Assembly (NCBI RefSeq): GCF_900964775.1
Contig: NC_041821.1
Span: forward strand, 10,117,394-10,181,393
Reading direction: 5' to 3'
DNA: 64,000 nt
Source of the DNA: Scleropages formosus
Taxonomy: Eukaryota > Chordata > Actinopteri > Osteoglossiformes > Osteoglossidae
Of the stretch, positions 1-13,529 are shown in pieces. A model generated the notes under the pieces. The model was not told where the DNA came from and made no database searches. It worked only from the letters and a program-made list of their open reading frames with translations. The first letter of the stretch is position 1. The number at the start of each line of letters is the position of its first letter. A program made the translations under genes and the position numbers.

Positions 1-3000
1 CAAAAGCTGAAACCCTTAGCCGGGCTCCAGCACTTGCCCTAGCCCGAACCCTAACCCTAGCTCCGGCCAAAACCCTACCTCCAGCCATAGGCCAGGCTCG
101 GGCCCCGACCCTATCTCCAGCCCTAACCCTAGCTCCCAGCTGAACTCTGGCTGCTGTGCAAGCCACAGCGCCGGCCCCGCAAAAGCTGAAACCCTTAGCC
201 GGGCTCCAGCACTTGCCCTAGCCCGAACCCTAACCCTAGCTCCGGCCAAAACCCTACCTCCAGCCATAGGCCAGGCTCGGGCCCCGACCCTATCTCCAGC
301 CCTAACCCTAGCTCCCAGCTGAACTCTGGCTGCTGTGCAAGCCACAGCGCCGGCCCCGCAAAAGCTGAAACCCTTAGCCGGGCTCCAGCACTTGCCCTAG
401 CCCGAACCCTAACCCTAGCTCCGGCCAAAACCCTACCTCCAGCCATAGGCCAGGCTCGGGCCCCGACCCTATCTCCAGCCCTAACCCTAGCTCCCAGCTG
501 AACTCTGGCTGCTGTGCAAGCCACAGCGCCGGCCCCGCAAAAGCTGAAACCCTTAGCCGGGCTCCAGCACTTGCCCTAGCCCGAACCCTAACCCTAGCTC
601 CGGCCAAAACCCTACCTCCAGCCATAGGCCAGGCTCGGGCCCCGACCCTATCTCCAGCCCTAACCCTAGCTCCCAGCTGAACTCTGGCTGCTGTGCAAGC
701 CACAGCGCCGGCCCCGCAAAAGCTGAAACCCTTAGCCGGGCTCCAGCACTTGCCCTAGCCCGAACCCTAACCCTAGCTCCGGCCAAAACCCTACCTCCAG
801 CCATAGGCCAGGCTCGGGCCCCGACCCTATCTCCAGCCCTAACCCTAGCTCCCAGCTGAACTCTGGCTGCTGTGCAAGCCACAGCGCCGGCCCCGCAAAA
901 GCTGAAACCCTTAGCCGGGCTCCAGCACTTGCCCTAGCCCGAACCCTAACCCTAGCTCCGGCCAAAACCCTACCTCCAGCCATAGGCCAGGCTCGGGCCC
1001 CGACCCTATCTCCAGCCCTAACCCTAGGTCCCAGCTGAACTCTGGCTGCTGTGCAAGCCACAGCGCCGGCCCCGCAAAAAGCTGAAACCCTTAGCCGGGC
1101 TCCAGCACTTGCCCTAGCCCGAACCCTAACCCTAGCTCCGGCCAAAACCCTACCTCCAGCCATAGGCCAGGCTCGGGCCCCGACCCTATCTCCAGCCCTA
1201 ACCCTAGCTCCCAGCTGAACTCTGGCTGCTGTGCAAGCCACAGCGCCGGCCCCGCAATAAGCTGAAACCCTTAGCCGGGCTCCAGCACTTGCCCTAGCCC
1301 GAACCCTAACCCTAGCTCCGGCCAAACCCTACCTCCAGCCATAGGCCAGGCTCGGGCCCCGACCCTATCTCCAGCCCTAACCCTAGCTCCCAGCTGAACT
1401 CTGGCTGCTGTGCAAGCCACAGCGCCGGCCCCGCAAAAAGCTGAAACCCTTAGCCGGGCTCCAGCACTTGCCCTAGCCCGAACCCTAACCCTAGCTCCGG
1501 CCAAAACCCTACCTCCAGCCATAGGCCAGGCTCGGGCCCCGACCCTATCTCCAGCCCTAACCCTAGCTCCCAGCTGAACTCTGGCTGCTGTGCAAGCCAC
1601 AGCGCCGGCCCCGCAAAAGCTGAAACCCTTAGCCGGGCTCCAGCACTTGCCCTAGCCCGAACCCTAACCCTAGCTCCGGCCAAAACCCTACCTCCAGCCA
1701 TAGGCCAGGCTCGGGCCCCGACCCTATCTCCAGCCCTAACCCTAGCTCCCAGCTGAACTCTGGCTGCTGTGCAAGCCACAGCGCCGACCCCGCAAAAGCT
1801 GAAACCCTTAGCCGGGCTCCAGCACTTGCCCTAGCCCGAACCCTAACCCTAGCTCCGGCCAAAACCCTACCTCCAGCCATAGGCCAGGCTCGGCCCCGAC
1901 CCTATCTCCAGCCCTAACCCTAGCTCCCAGCTGAACTCTGGCTGCTGTGCAAGCCACAGCGCCGGCCCCGCAAAAGCTGAAACCCTTAGCCGGGCTCCAG
2001 CACTTGCCCTAGCCCGAACCCTAACCCTAGCTCCGGCCAAACCCTACCTCCAGCCATAGGCCAGGCTCGGGCCCCGACCCTATCTCCAGCCCTAACCCTA
2101 GCTCCCAGCTGAACTCTGGCTGCTGTGCAAGCCACAGCGCCGGCCCCGCAAAAGCTGAAACCCTTAGCCGGGCTCCAGCACTTGCCCTAGCCCGAACCCT
2201 AACCCTAGCTCCGGCCAAAACCCTACCTCCAGCCATAGGCCAGGCTCGGGCCCCGACCCTATCTCCAGCCCTAACCCTAGCTCCCAGCTGAACTCTGGCT
2301 GCTGTGCAAGCCACAGCGCCGGCCCCGCAAAAGCTGAAACCCTTAGCCGGGCTCCAGCACTTGCCCTAGCCCGAACCCTAACCCTAGCTCCGGCCAAAAC
2401 CCTACCTCCAGCCATAGGCCAGGCTGGGGCCCCGACCCTATCTCCAGCCCTAACCCTAGCTCCCAGCTGAACTCTGGCTGCTGTGCAAGCCACAGCGCCG
2501 GCCCCGCAAAAGCTGAAACCCTTAGCCGGGCTCCAGCACTTGCCCTAGCCCGAACCCTAACCCTAGCTCCGGCCAAAACCCTACCTCCAGCCATAGGCCA
2601 GGCTCGGGCCCCGACCCTATCTCCAGCCCTAACCCTAGCTCCCAGCTGAACTCTGGCTGCTGTGCAAGCCACAGCGCCGGCCCCGCAAAAGCTGAAACCC
2701 TTAGCCGGGCTCCAGCACTTGCCCTAGCCCGAACCCTAACCCTAGCTCCGGCCAAAACCCTACCTCCAGCCATAGGCCAGGCTCGGGCCCCGACCCTATC
2801 TCCAGCCCTAACCCTAGCTCCCAGCTGAACTCTGGCTGCTGTGCAAGCCACAGCGCCGGCCCCGCAAAAGCTGAAACCCTTAGCCGGGCTCCAGCACTTG
2901 CCCTAGCCCGAACCCTAACCCTAGCTCCGGCCAAAACCCTACCTCCAGCCATAGGCCAGGCTCGGGCCCCGACCCTATCTCCAGCCCTAACCCTAGCTCC

Positions 3001-6000
3001 CAGCTGAACTCTGGCTGCTGTGCAAGCCACAGCGCCGGCCCCGCAAAAGCTGAAACCCTTAGCCGGGCTCCAGCACTTGCCCTAGCCCGAACCCTAACCC
3101 TAGCTCCGGCCAAAACCCTACCTCCAGCCATAGGCCAGGCTCGGGCCCCGACCCTATCTCCAGCCCTAACCCTAGCTCCCAGCTGAACTCTGGCTGCTGT
3201 GCAAGCCACAGCGCCGGCCCCGCAAAAGCTGAAACCCTTAGCCGGGCTCCAGCACTTGCCCTAGCCCGAACCCTAACCCTAGCTCCGGCCAAAACCCTAC
3301 CTCCAGCCATAGGCCAGGCTCGGGCCCCGACCCTATCTCCAGCCCTAACCCTAGCTCCCAGCTGAACTCTGGCTGCTGTGCAAGCCACAGCGCCGGCCCC
3401 GCAAAAGCTGAAACCCTTAGCCGGGCTCCAGCACTTGCCCTAGCCCGAACCCTAACCCTAGCTCCGGCCAAAACCCTACCTCCAGCCATAGGCCAGGCTC
3501 GGCCCCGACCCTATCTCCAGCCCTAACCCTAGCTCCCAGCTGAACTCTGGCTGCTGTGCAAGCCACAGCGCCGGCCCCGCAAAAGCTGAAACCCTTAGCC
3601 GGGCTCCAGCACTTGCCCTAGCCCGAACCCTAACCCTAGCTCCGGCCAAAACCCTACCTCCAGCCATAGGCCAGGCTCGGGCCCCGACCCTATCTCCAGC
3701 CCTAACCCTAGGCTCCCAGCTGAACTCTGGCTGCTGTGCAAGCCACAGCGCCGGCCCCGCAAAAGCTGAAACCCTTAGCCGGGCTCCAGCACTTGCCCTA
3801 GCCCGAACCCTAACCCTAGCTCCGGCCAAAACCCTACCTCCAGCCATAGGCCAGGCTCGGGCCCCGACCCTATCTCCAGCCCTAACCCTAGCTCCCAGCT
3901 GAACTCTGGCTGCTGTGCAAGCCACAGCGCCGGCCCCGCAAAAGCTGAAACCCTTAGCCGGGCTCCAGCACTTGCCCTAGCCCGAACCCTAACCCTAGCT
4001 CCGGCCAAAACCCTACCTCCAGCCATAGGCCAGGCTCGGGCCCCGACCCTATCTCCAGCCCTAACCCTAGGCTCCCAGCTGAACTCTGGCTGCTGTGCAA
4101 GCCACAGCGCCGGCCCCGCAAAAGCTGAAACCCTTAGCCGGGCTCCAGCACTTGCCCTAGCCCGAACCCTAACCCTAGCTCCGGCCAAAACCCTACCTCC
4201 AGCCATAGGCCAGGCTCGGGCCCCGACCCTATCTCCAGCCCTAACCCTAGCTCCCAGCTGAACTCTGGCTGCTGTGCAAGCCACAGCGCCGGCCCCGCAA
4301 AAGCTGAAACCCTTAGCCGGGCTCCAGCACTTGCCCTAGCCCGAACCCTAACCCTAGCTCCGGCCAAAACCCTACCTCCAGCCATAGGCCAGGCTCGGGC
4401 CCCGACCCTATCTCCAGCCCTAACCCTAGCTCCCAGCTGAACTCTGGCTGCTGTGCAAGCCACAGCGCCGGCCCCGCAAGTGCTGAAACCCTTAGCCGGG
4501 CTCCAGCACTTGCCCTAGCCCGAACCCTAACCCTAGCTCCGGCCAAAACCCTACCTCCAGCCATAGGCCAGGCTCGGGCCCCGACCCTATCTCCAGCCCT
4601 AACCCTAGCTCCCAGCTGAACTCTGGCTGCTGTGCAAGCCACAGCGCCGGCCCCGCAATAAGCTGAAACCCTTAGCCGGGCTCCAGCACTTGCCCTAGCC
4701 CGAACCCTAACCCTAGCTCCGGCCAAAACCCTACCTCCAGCCATAGGCCAGGCTCGGGCCCCGACCCTATCTCCAGCCCTAACCCTAGCTCCCAGCTGAA
4801 CTCTGGCTGCTGTGCAAGCCACAGCGCCGGCCCCGCAAAAGCTGAAACCCTTAGCCGGGCTCCAGCACTTGCCCTAGCCCGAACCCTAACCCTAGCTCCG
4901 GCCAAAACCCTACCTCCAGCCATAGGCCAGGCTCGGGCCCCGACCCTATCTCCAGCCCTAACCCTAGGTCCCAGCTGAACTCTGGCTGCTGTGCAAGCCA
5001 CAGCGCCGGCCCCGCAAAAAGCTGAAACCCTTAGCCGGGCTCCAGCACTTGCCCTAGCCCGAACCCTAACCCTAGCTCCGGCCAAAACCCTACCTCCAGC
5101 CATAGGCCAGGCTCGGGCCCCGACCCTATCTCCAGCCCTAACCCTAGCTCCCAGCTGAACTCTGGCTGCTGTGCAAGCCACAGCGCCGGCCCCAGCAAAA
5201 GCTGAAACCCTTAGCCGGGCTCCAGCACTTGCCCTAGCCCGAACCCTAACCCTAGCTCCGGCCAAAACCCTACCTCCAGCCATAGGCCAGGCTCGGGCCC
5301 CGACCCTATCTCCAGCCCTAACCCTAGCTCCCAGCTGAACTCTGGCTGCTGTGCAAGCCACAGCGCCGGCCCCAGCATAAGCTGAAACCTTTAGCCGGGC
5401 TCCAGCACTTGCCCTAGCCCGAACCCTAACCCTAGCTCCGGCCAAAACCCTACCTCCAGCCATAGGCCAGGCTCGGGCCCCGACCCTATCTCCAGCCCTA
5501 ACCCTAGCTCCCAGCTGAACTCTGGCTGCTGTGCAAGCCACAGCGCCGGCCCCGCAAAAGCTGAAACCCTTAGCCGGGCTCCAGCACTTGCCCTAGCCCG
5601 AACCCTAACCCTAGCTCCGGCCAAAACCCTACCTCCAGCCATAGGCCAGGCTCGGGCCCCGACCCTATCTCCAGCCCTAACCCTAGGCTCCCAGCTGAAC
5701 TCTGGCTGCTGTGCAAGCCACAGCGCCGGCCCCGCAAAAGCTGAAACCCTTAGCCGGGCTCCAGCACTTGCCCTAGCCCGAACCCTAACCCTAGCTCCGG
5801 CCAAAACCCTACCTCCAGCCATAGGCCAGGCTCGGGCCCCGACCCTATCTCCAGCCCTAACCCTAGCTCCCAGCTGAACTCTGGCTGCTGTGCAAGCCAC
5901 AGCGCCGGCCCCGCAAAAGCTGAAACCCTTAGCCGGGCTCCAGCACTTGCCCTAGCCCGAACCCTAACCCTAGCTCCGGCCAAAACCCTACCTCCAGCCA

Positions 6001-9000
6001 TAGGCCAGGCTCGGGCCCCGACCCTATCTCCAGCCCTAACCCTAGCTCCCAGCTGAACTCTGGCTGCTGTGCAAGCCACAGCGCCGGCCCCGCAAAAAGC
6101 TGAAACCCTTAGCCGGGCTCCAGCACTTGCCCTAGCCCGAACCCTAACCCTAGCTCCGGCCAAAACCCTACCTCCAGCCATAGGCCAGGCTCGGGCCCCG
6201 ACCCTATCTCCAGCCCTAACCCTAGCTCCCAGCTGAACTCTGGCTGCTGTGCAAGCCACAGCGCCGGCCCCGCAAAAGCTGAAACCCTTAGCCGGGCTCC
6301 AGCACTTGCCCTAGCCCGAACCCTAACCCTAGCTCCGGCCAAAACCCTACCTCCAGCCATAGGCCAGGCTCGGGCCCCGACCCTATCTCCAGCCCTAACC
6401 CTAGGCTCCCAGCTGAACTCTGGCTGCTGTGCAAGCCACAGCGCCGGCCCCGCAAAAGCTGAAACCCTTAGCCGGGCTCCAGCACTTGCCCTAGCCCGAA
6501 CCCTAACCCTAGCTCCGGCCAAAACCCTACCTCCAGCCATAGGCCAGGCTCGGCCCCGACCCTATCTCCAGCCCTAACCCTAGGTCCCAGCTGAACTCTG
6601 GCTGCTGTGCAAGCCACAGCGCCGGCCCCGCAATAAGCTGAAACCCTTAGCCGGGCTCCAGCACTTGCCCTAGCCCGAACCCTAACCCTAGCTCCGGCCA
6701 AAACCCTACCTCCAGCCATAGGCCAGGCTCGGGCCCCGACCCTATCTCCAGCCCTAACCCTAGGTCCCAGCTGAACTCTGGCTGCTGTGCAAGCCACAGC
6801 GCCGGCCCCGCAAAAGCTGAAACCCTTAGCCGGGCTCCAGCACTTGCCCTAGCCCGAACCCTAACCCTAGCTCCGGCCAAAACCCTACCTCCAGCCATAG
6901 GCCAGGCTCGGGCCCCGACCCTATCTCCAGCCCTAACCCTAGGCTCCCAGCTGAACTCTGGCTGCTGTGCAAGCCACAGCGCCGGCCCCGCAAAAGCTGA
7001 AACCCTTAGCCGGGCTCCAGCACTTGCCCTAGCCCGAACCCTAACCCTAGCTCCGGCCAAAACCCTACCTCCAGCCATAGGCCAGGCTCGGGCCCCGACC
7101 CTATCTCCAGCCCTAACCCTAGGTCCCAGCTGAACTCTGGCTGCTGTGCAAGCCACAGCGCCGGCCCCGCAAAAGCTGAAACCCTTAGCCGGGCTCCAGC
7201 ACTTGCCCTAGCCCGAACCCTAACCCTAGCTCCGGCCAAAACCCTACCTCCAGCCATAGGCCAGGCTCGGGCCCCGACCCTATCTCCAGCCCTAACCCTA
7301 GCTCCCAGCTGAACTCTGGCTGCTGTGCAAGCCACAGCGCCGGCCCCGCATAAGCCGAAACCCTTAGCCGGGCTCCAGCACTTGCCCTAGCCCGAACCCT
7401 AACCCTAGCTCCGGCCAAAACCCTACCTCCAGCCATAGGCCAGGCTCGGGCCCCGACCCTATCTCCAGCCCTAACCCTAGCTCCCAGCTGAACTCTGGCT
7501 GCTGTGCAAGCCACAGCGCCGGCCCCGCAAAAGCTGAAACCCTTAGCCGGGCTCCAGCACTTGCCCTAGCCCGAACCCTAACCCTAGCTCCGGCCAAAAC
7601 CCTACCTCCAGCCATAGGCCAGGCTCGGGCCCCGACCCTATCTCCAGCCCTAACCCTAGGCTCCCAGCTGAACTCTGGCTGCTGTGCAAGCCACAGCGCC
7701 GGCCCCGCAAAAGCTGAAACCCTTAGCCGGGCTCCAGCACTTGCCCTAGCCCGAACCCTAACCCTAGCTCCGGCCAAAACCCTACCTCCAGCCATAGGCC
7801 AGGCTCGGGCCCCGACCCTATCTCCAGCCCTAACCCTAGCTCCCAGCTGAACTCTGGCTGCTGTGCAAGCCACAGCGCCGGCCCCGCAAAAAGCTGAAAC
7901 CCTTAGCCGGGCTCCAGCACTTGCCCTAGCCCGAACCCTAACCCTAGCTCCGGCCAAAACCCTACCTCCAGCCATAGGCCAGGCTCGGGCCCCGACCCTA
8001 TCTCCAGCCCTAACCCTAGCTCCCAGCTGAACTCTGGCTGCTGTGCAAGCCACAGCGCCGGCCCCGCAAAAGCTGAAACCCTTAGCCGGGCTCCAGCACT
8101 TGCCCTAGCCCGAACCCTAACCCTAGCTCCGGCCAAAACCCTACCTCCAGCCATAGGCCAGGCTCGGGCCCCGACCCTATCTCCAGCCCTAACCCTAGCT
8201 CCCAGCTGAACTCTGGCTGCTGTGCAAGCCACAGCGCCGGCCCCGCAATAAGCTGAAACCCTTAGCCGGGCTCCAGCACTTGCCCTAGCCCGAACCCTAA
8301 CCCTAGCTCCGGCCAAAACCCTACCTCCAGCCATAGGCCAGGCTCGGGCCCCGACCCTATCTCCAGCCCTAACCCTAGCTCCCAGCTGAACTCTGGCTGC
8401 TGTGCAAGCCACAGCGCCGGCCCCGCAAGTGCTGAAACCCTTAGCCGGGCTCCAGCACTTGCCCTAGCCCGAACCCTAACCCTAGCTCCGGCCAAAACCC
8501 TACCTCCAGCCATAGGCCAGGCTCGGGCCCCGACCCTATCTCCAGCCCTAACCCTAGCTCCCAGCTGAACTCTGGCTGCTGTGCAAGCCACAGCGCCGGC
8601 CCCGCAAAAGCTGAAACCCTTAGCCGGGCTCCAGCACTTGCCCTAGCCCGAACCCTAACCCTAGCTCCGGCCAAAACCCTACCTCCAGCCATAGGCCAGG
8701 CTCGGGCCCCGACCCTATCTCCAGCCCTAACCCTAGCTCCCAGCTGAACTCTGGCTGCTGTGCAAGCCACAGCGCCGGCCCCGCAAAAGCTGAAACCCTT
8801 AGCCGGGCTCCAGCACTTGCCCTAGCCCGAACCCTAACCCTAGCTCCGGCCAAAACCCTACCTCCAGCCATAGGCCAGGCTCGGGCCCCGACCCTATCTC
8901 CAGCCCTAACCCTAGGTCCCAGCTGAACTCTGGCTGCTGTGCAAGCCACAGCGCCGGCCCCGCAAAAGCTGAAACCCTTAGCCGGGCTCCAGCACTTGCC

Positions 9001-12000
9001 CTAGCCCGAACCCTAACCCTAGCTCCGGCCAAAACCCTACCTCCAGCCATAGGCCAGGCTCGGGCCCCGACCCTATCTCCAGCCCTAACCCTAGGCTCCC
9101 AGCTGAACTCTGGCTGCTGTGCAAGCCACAGCGCCGGCCCCGCAAAAGCTGAAACCCTTAGCCGGGCTCCAGCACTTGCCCTAGCCCGAACCCTAACCCT
9201 AGCTCCGGCCAAAACCCTACCTCCAGCCATAGGCCAGGCTCGGGCCCCGACCCTATCTCCAGCCCTAACCCTAGCTCCCAGCTGAACTCTGGCTGCTGTG
9301 CAAGCCACAGCGCCGGCCCCGCAATAAGCTGAAACCCTTAGCCGGGCTCCAGCACTTGCCCTAGCCCGAACCCTAACCCTAGCTCCGGCCAAAACCCTAC
9401 CTCCAGCCATAGGCCAGGCTCGGGCCCCGACCCTATCTCCAGCCCTAACCCTAGCTCCCAGCTGAACTCTGGCTGCTGTGCAAGCCACAGCGCCGGCCCC
9501 GCAAAAGCTGAAACCCTTAGCCGGGCTCCAGCACTTGCCCTAGCCCGAACCCTAACCCTAGCTCCGGCCAAAACCCTACCTCCAGCCATAGGCCAGGCTC
9601 GGGCCCCGACCCTATCTCCAGCCCTAACCCTAGCTCCCAGCTGAACTCTGGCTGCTGTGCAAGCCACAGCGCCGGCCCCGCAAAAGCTGAAACCCTTAGC
9701 CGGGCTCCAGCACTTGCCCTAGCCCGAACCCTAACCCTAGCTCCGGCCAAAACCCTACCTCCAGCCATAGGCCAGGCTCGGGCCCCGACCCTATCTCCAG
9801 CCCTAACCCTAGCTCCCAGCTGAACTCTGGCTGCTGTGCAAGCCACAGCGCCGGCCCCGCAAAAGCTGAAACCCTTAGCCGGGCTCCAGCACTTGCCCTA
9901 GCCCGAACCCTAACCCTAGCTCCGGCCAAAACCCTACCTCCAGCCATAGGCCAGGCTCGGGCCCCGACCCTATCTCCAGCCCTAACCCTAGCTCCCAGCT
10001 GAACTCTGGCTGCTGTGCAAGCCACAGCGCCGGCCCCGCAAAAGCTGAAACCCTTAGCCGGGCTCCAGCACTTGCCCTAGCCCGAACCCTAACCCTAGCT
10101 CCGGCCAAAACCCTACCTCCAGCCATAGGCCAGGCTCGGGCCCCGACCCTATCTCCAGCCCTAACCCTAGCTCCCAGCTGAACTCTGGCTGCTGTGCAAG
10201 CCACAGCGCCGGCCCCGCAAAAGCTGAAACCCTTAGCCGGGCTCCAGCACTTGCCCTAGCCCGAACCCTAACCCTAGCTCCGGCCAAAACCCTACCTCCA
10301 GCCATAGGCCAGGCTCGGGCCCCGACCCTATCTCCAGCCCTAACCCTAGCTCCCAGCTGAACTCTGGCTGCTGTGCAAGCCACAGCGCCGGCCCCGCAAA
10401 AGCTGAAACCCTTAGCCGGGCTCCAGCACTTGCCCTAGCCCGAACCCTAACCCTAGCTCCGGCCAAAACCCTACCTCCAGCCATAGGCCAGGCTCGGGCC
10501 CCGACCCTATCTCCAGCCCTAACCCTAGCTCCCAGCTGAACTCTGGCTGCTGTGCAAGCCACAGCGCCGGCCCCGCAAAAGCTGAAACCCTTAGCCGGGC
10601 TCCAGCACTTGCCCTAGCCCGAACCCTAACCCTAGCTCCGGCCAAAACCCTACCTCCAGCCATAGGCCAGCCCCGGCCCCGACCCTATCTCCAGCCCTAA
10701 CCCTAGCTCCCAGCTGAACTCTGGCTGCTGTGCAAGCCACAGCGCCGGCCCCGCAATAAGCTGAAACCCTTAGCCGGGCTCCAGCACTTGCCCTAGCCCG
10801 AACCCTAACCCTAGCTCCGGCCAAAACCCTACCTCCAGCCATAGGCCAGGCTCGGGCCCCGACCCTATCTCCAGCCCTAACCCTAGCTCCCAGCTGAACT
10901 CTGGCTGCTGTGCAAGCCACAGCGCCGGCCCCGCAAAAGCTGAAACCCTTAGCCGGGCTCCAGCACTTGCCCTAGCCCGAACCCTAACCCTAGCTCCGGC
11001 CAAAACCCTACCTCCAGCCATAGGCCAGGCTCGGGCCCCGACCCTATCTCCAGCCCTAACCCTAGCTCCCAGCTGAACTCTGGCTGCTGTGCAAGCCACA
11101 GCGCCGGCCCCGCAAAAGCTGAAACCCTTAGCCGGGCTCCAGCACTTGCCCTAGCCCGAACCCTAACCCTAGCTCCGGCCAAAACCCTACCTCCAGCCAT
11201 AGGCCAGGCTCGGGCCCCGACCCTATCTCCAGCCCTAACCCTAGCTCCCAGCTGAACTCTGGCTGCTGTGCAAGCCACAGCGCCGGCCCCGCAAAAGCTG
11301 AAACCCTTAGCCGGGCTCCAGCACTTGCCCTAGCCCGAACCCTAACCCTAGCTCCGGCCAAAACCCTACCTCCAGCCATAGGCCAGGCTCGGGCCCCGAC
11401 CCTATCTCCAGCCCTAACCCTAGGTCCCAGCTGAACTCTGGCTGCTGTGCAAGCCACAGCGCCGGCCCCGCAAAAGCTGAAACCCTTAGCCGGGCTCCAG
11501 CACTTGCCCTAGCCCGAACCCTAACCCTAGCTCCGGCCAAAACCCTACCTCCAGCCATAGGCCAGGCTCGGGCCCCGACCCTATCTCCAGCCCTAACCCT
11601 AGGTCCCAGCTGAACTCTGGCTGCTGTGCAAGCCACAGCGCCGGCCCCGCAAAAGCTGAAACCCTTAGCCGGGCTCCAGCACTTGCCCTAGCCCGAACCC
11701 TAACCCTAGCTCCGGCCAAACCCTACCTCCAGCCATAAGCCAGGCTCGGCCCCGACCCTATCTCCAGCCCTAACCCTAGCTCCCAGCTGAACTCTGGCTG
11801 CTGTGCAAGCCACAGCGCCGGCCCCGCAAAAGCTGAAACCCTTAGCCGGGCTCCAGCACTTGCCCTAGCCCGAACCCTAACCCTAGCTCCGGCCAAAACC
11901 CTACCTCCAGCCATAGGCCAGGCTCCGGCCCCGACCCTATCTCCAGCCCTAACCCTAGCTCCCAGCTGAAATCTGGCTGCTGTGCAAGCCACAGCGCCGG

Positions 12001-12013
12001 CCCCGCAAAGCTG

Positions 12014-12113
12014 NNNNNNNNNNNNNNNNNNNNNNNNNNNNNNNNNNNNNNNNNNNNNNNNNNNNNNNNNNNNNNNNNNNNNNNNNNNNNNNNNNNNNNN
12101 NNNNNNNNNNNNN
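12014..12113. other. assembly gap (100 N)
   Basis: Exactly 100 consecutive N lie inside the satellite. Such round numbers usually mark a gap of unknown size, so the true array length cannot be read from this window. Confidence 0.99.
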
Positions 12114-13529
12114 CTCTGGCTGCTGTGCAAGCCACAGCGCCGGCCCCGCAAAAAGCTGAAACCCTTAGCCGGGCTCCAGCACTTGCCCTAGCCCGAACCC
12201 TAACCCTAGCTCCGGCCAAAACCCTCACCTCCAGCCATAGGCCAGGCTCGGGCCCCGACCCATCTCCAGCCCTAACCCGAGCTCCCAGCTGGTCCCAGCT
12301 GAACTCTGGCTGCTGTGCAAGCCACAGCGCCGGCCCCGCAAAAGCTGAAACCCTTAGCCGGGCTCCAGCACTTGCCCTAGCCCGAACCGTAACCCTAGCT
12401 CCGGCCTTAACCCTATCTCCATCCATAGGCCAGGCTCTGGCCCCGACCCTATCTCCAGCCCTAACCCGAGCTCCCAGCTGAACTCTGGCTGCTGTGCAAG
12501 CCACAGCGCCGGCCCCGCAAAAAGCTGAAACCCGTAGCCGGGCTCCAGCACTTGCCCTAGCCCGAACCCTAACCCTAGCTCCGGCCAAACCCTACCTCCA
12601 GCCATAGGCCAGGCTCGGGCCCCGACCCTATCTCCAGCCCTAACCCTAGGTCCCAGCTGAACTCTGGCTGCTGTGCAAGCCACAGCGCCGGCCCCGCAAA
12701 AAGCTGAAACCCTTAGCCGGGCTCCAGCACTTGCCCTAGCCCGAACCCTAACCCTAGCTCCGGCCAAAACCCTACCTCCAGCCATAGGCCAGGCTCGGGC
12801 CCCGACCCTATCTCCAGCCCTAACCCTAGCTCCCAGCTGAACTCTGGCTGCTGTGCAAGCCACAGCGCCGGCCCCGCAAAAAGCTGAAACCCTTAGCCGG
12901 GCTCCAGCACTTGCCCTAGCCCGAACCCTAACCCTAGCTCCGGCCAAAACCCTACCTCCAGCCATAGGCCAGGCTCCGGCCCCGACCCTATCTCCAGCCC
13001 TAACCCTAGGTCCCAGCTGAACTCTGGCTGCTGTGCAAGCCACAGCGCCGGCCCCGCAAAAAGCTGAAACCCTTAGCCGGGCTCCAGCACTTGCCCTAGC
13101 CCGAACCCTAACCCTAGCTCCGGCCAAAACCCTACCTCCAGCCATAGGCCAGGCTCGGGCCCCGACCCTATCTCCAGCCCTAACCCTAGGTCCCAGCTGA
13201 ACTCTGGCTGCTGTGCAAGCCACAGCGCCGGCCCCGCAATAAGCTGAAACCCTTAGCCGGGCTCCAGCACTTGCCCTAGCCCGAACCCTAACCCTAGCTC
13301 CGGCCAAAACCCTACCTCCAGCCATAGGCCAGGCTCGGGCCCCGACCCTATCTCCAGCCCTAACCCTAGGTCCCAGCTGAACTCTGGCTGCTGTGCAAGC
13401 CACAGCGCCGGCCCCGCAATAAGCTGAAACCCTTAGCCGGGCTCCAGCACTTGCCCTAGCCCGAACCCTAACCCTAGCTCCGGCCAAAACCCTACCTCCA
13501 GCCATAGGCCAGGCTCGGGCCCCGACCCT

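Noticed and set aside
3708-9100. Possible higher-order repeat of seven monomers
   Set aside because: The GGCTCCC variant recurs in pairs about 1,256 bp apart (5,683/6,939 and 6,401/7,656), but the GGTCCC variants do not follow the same shift. At most this is local block duplication.
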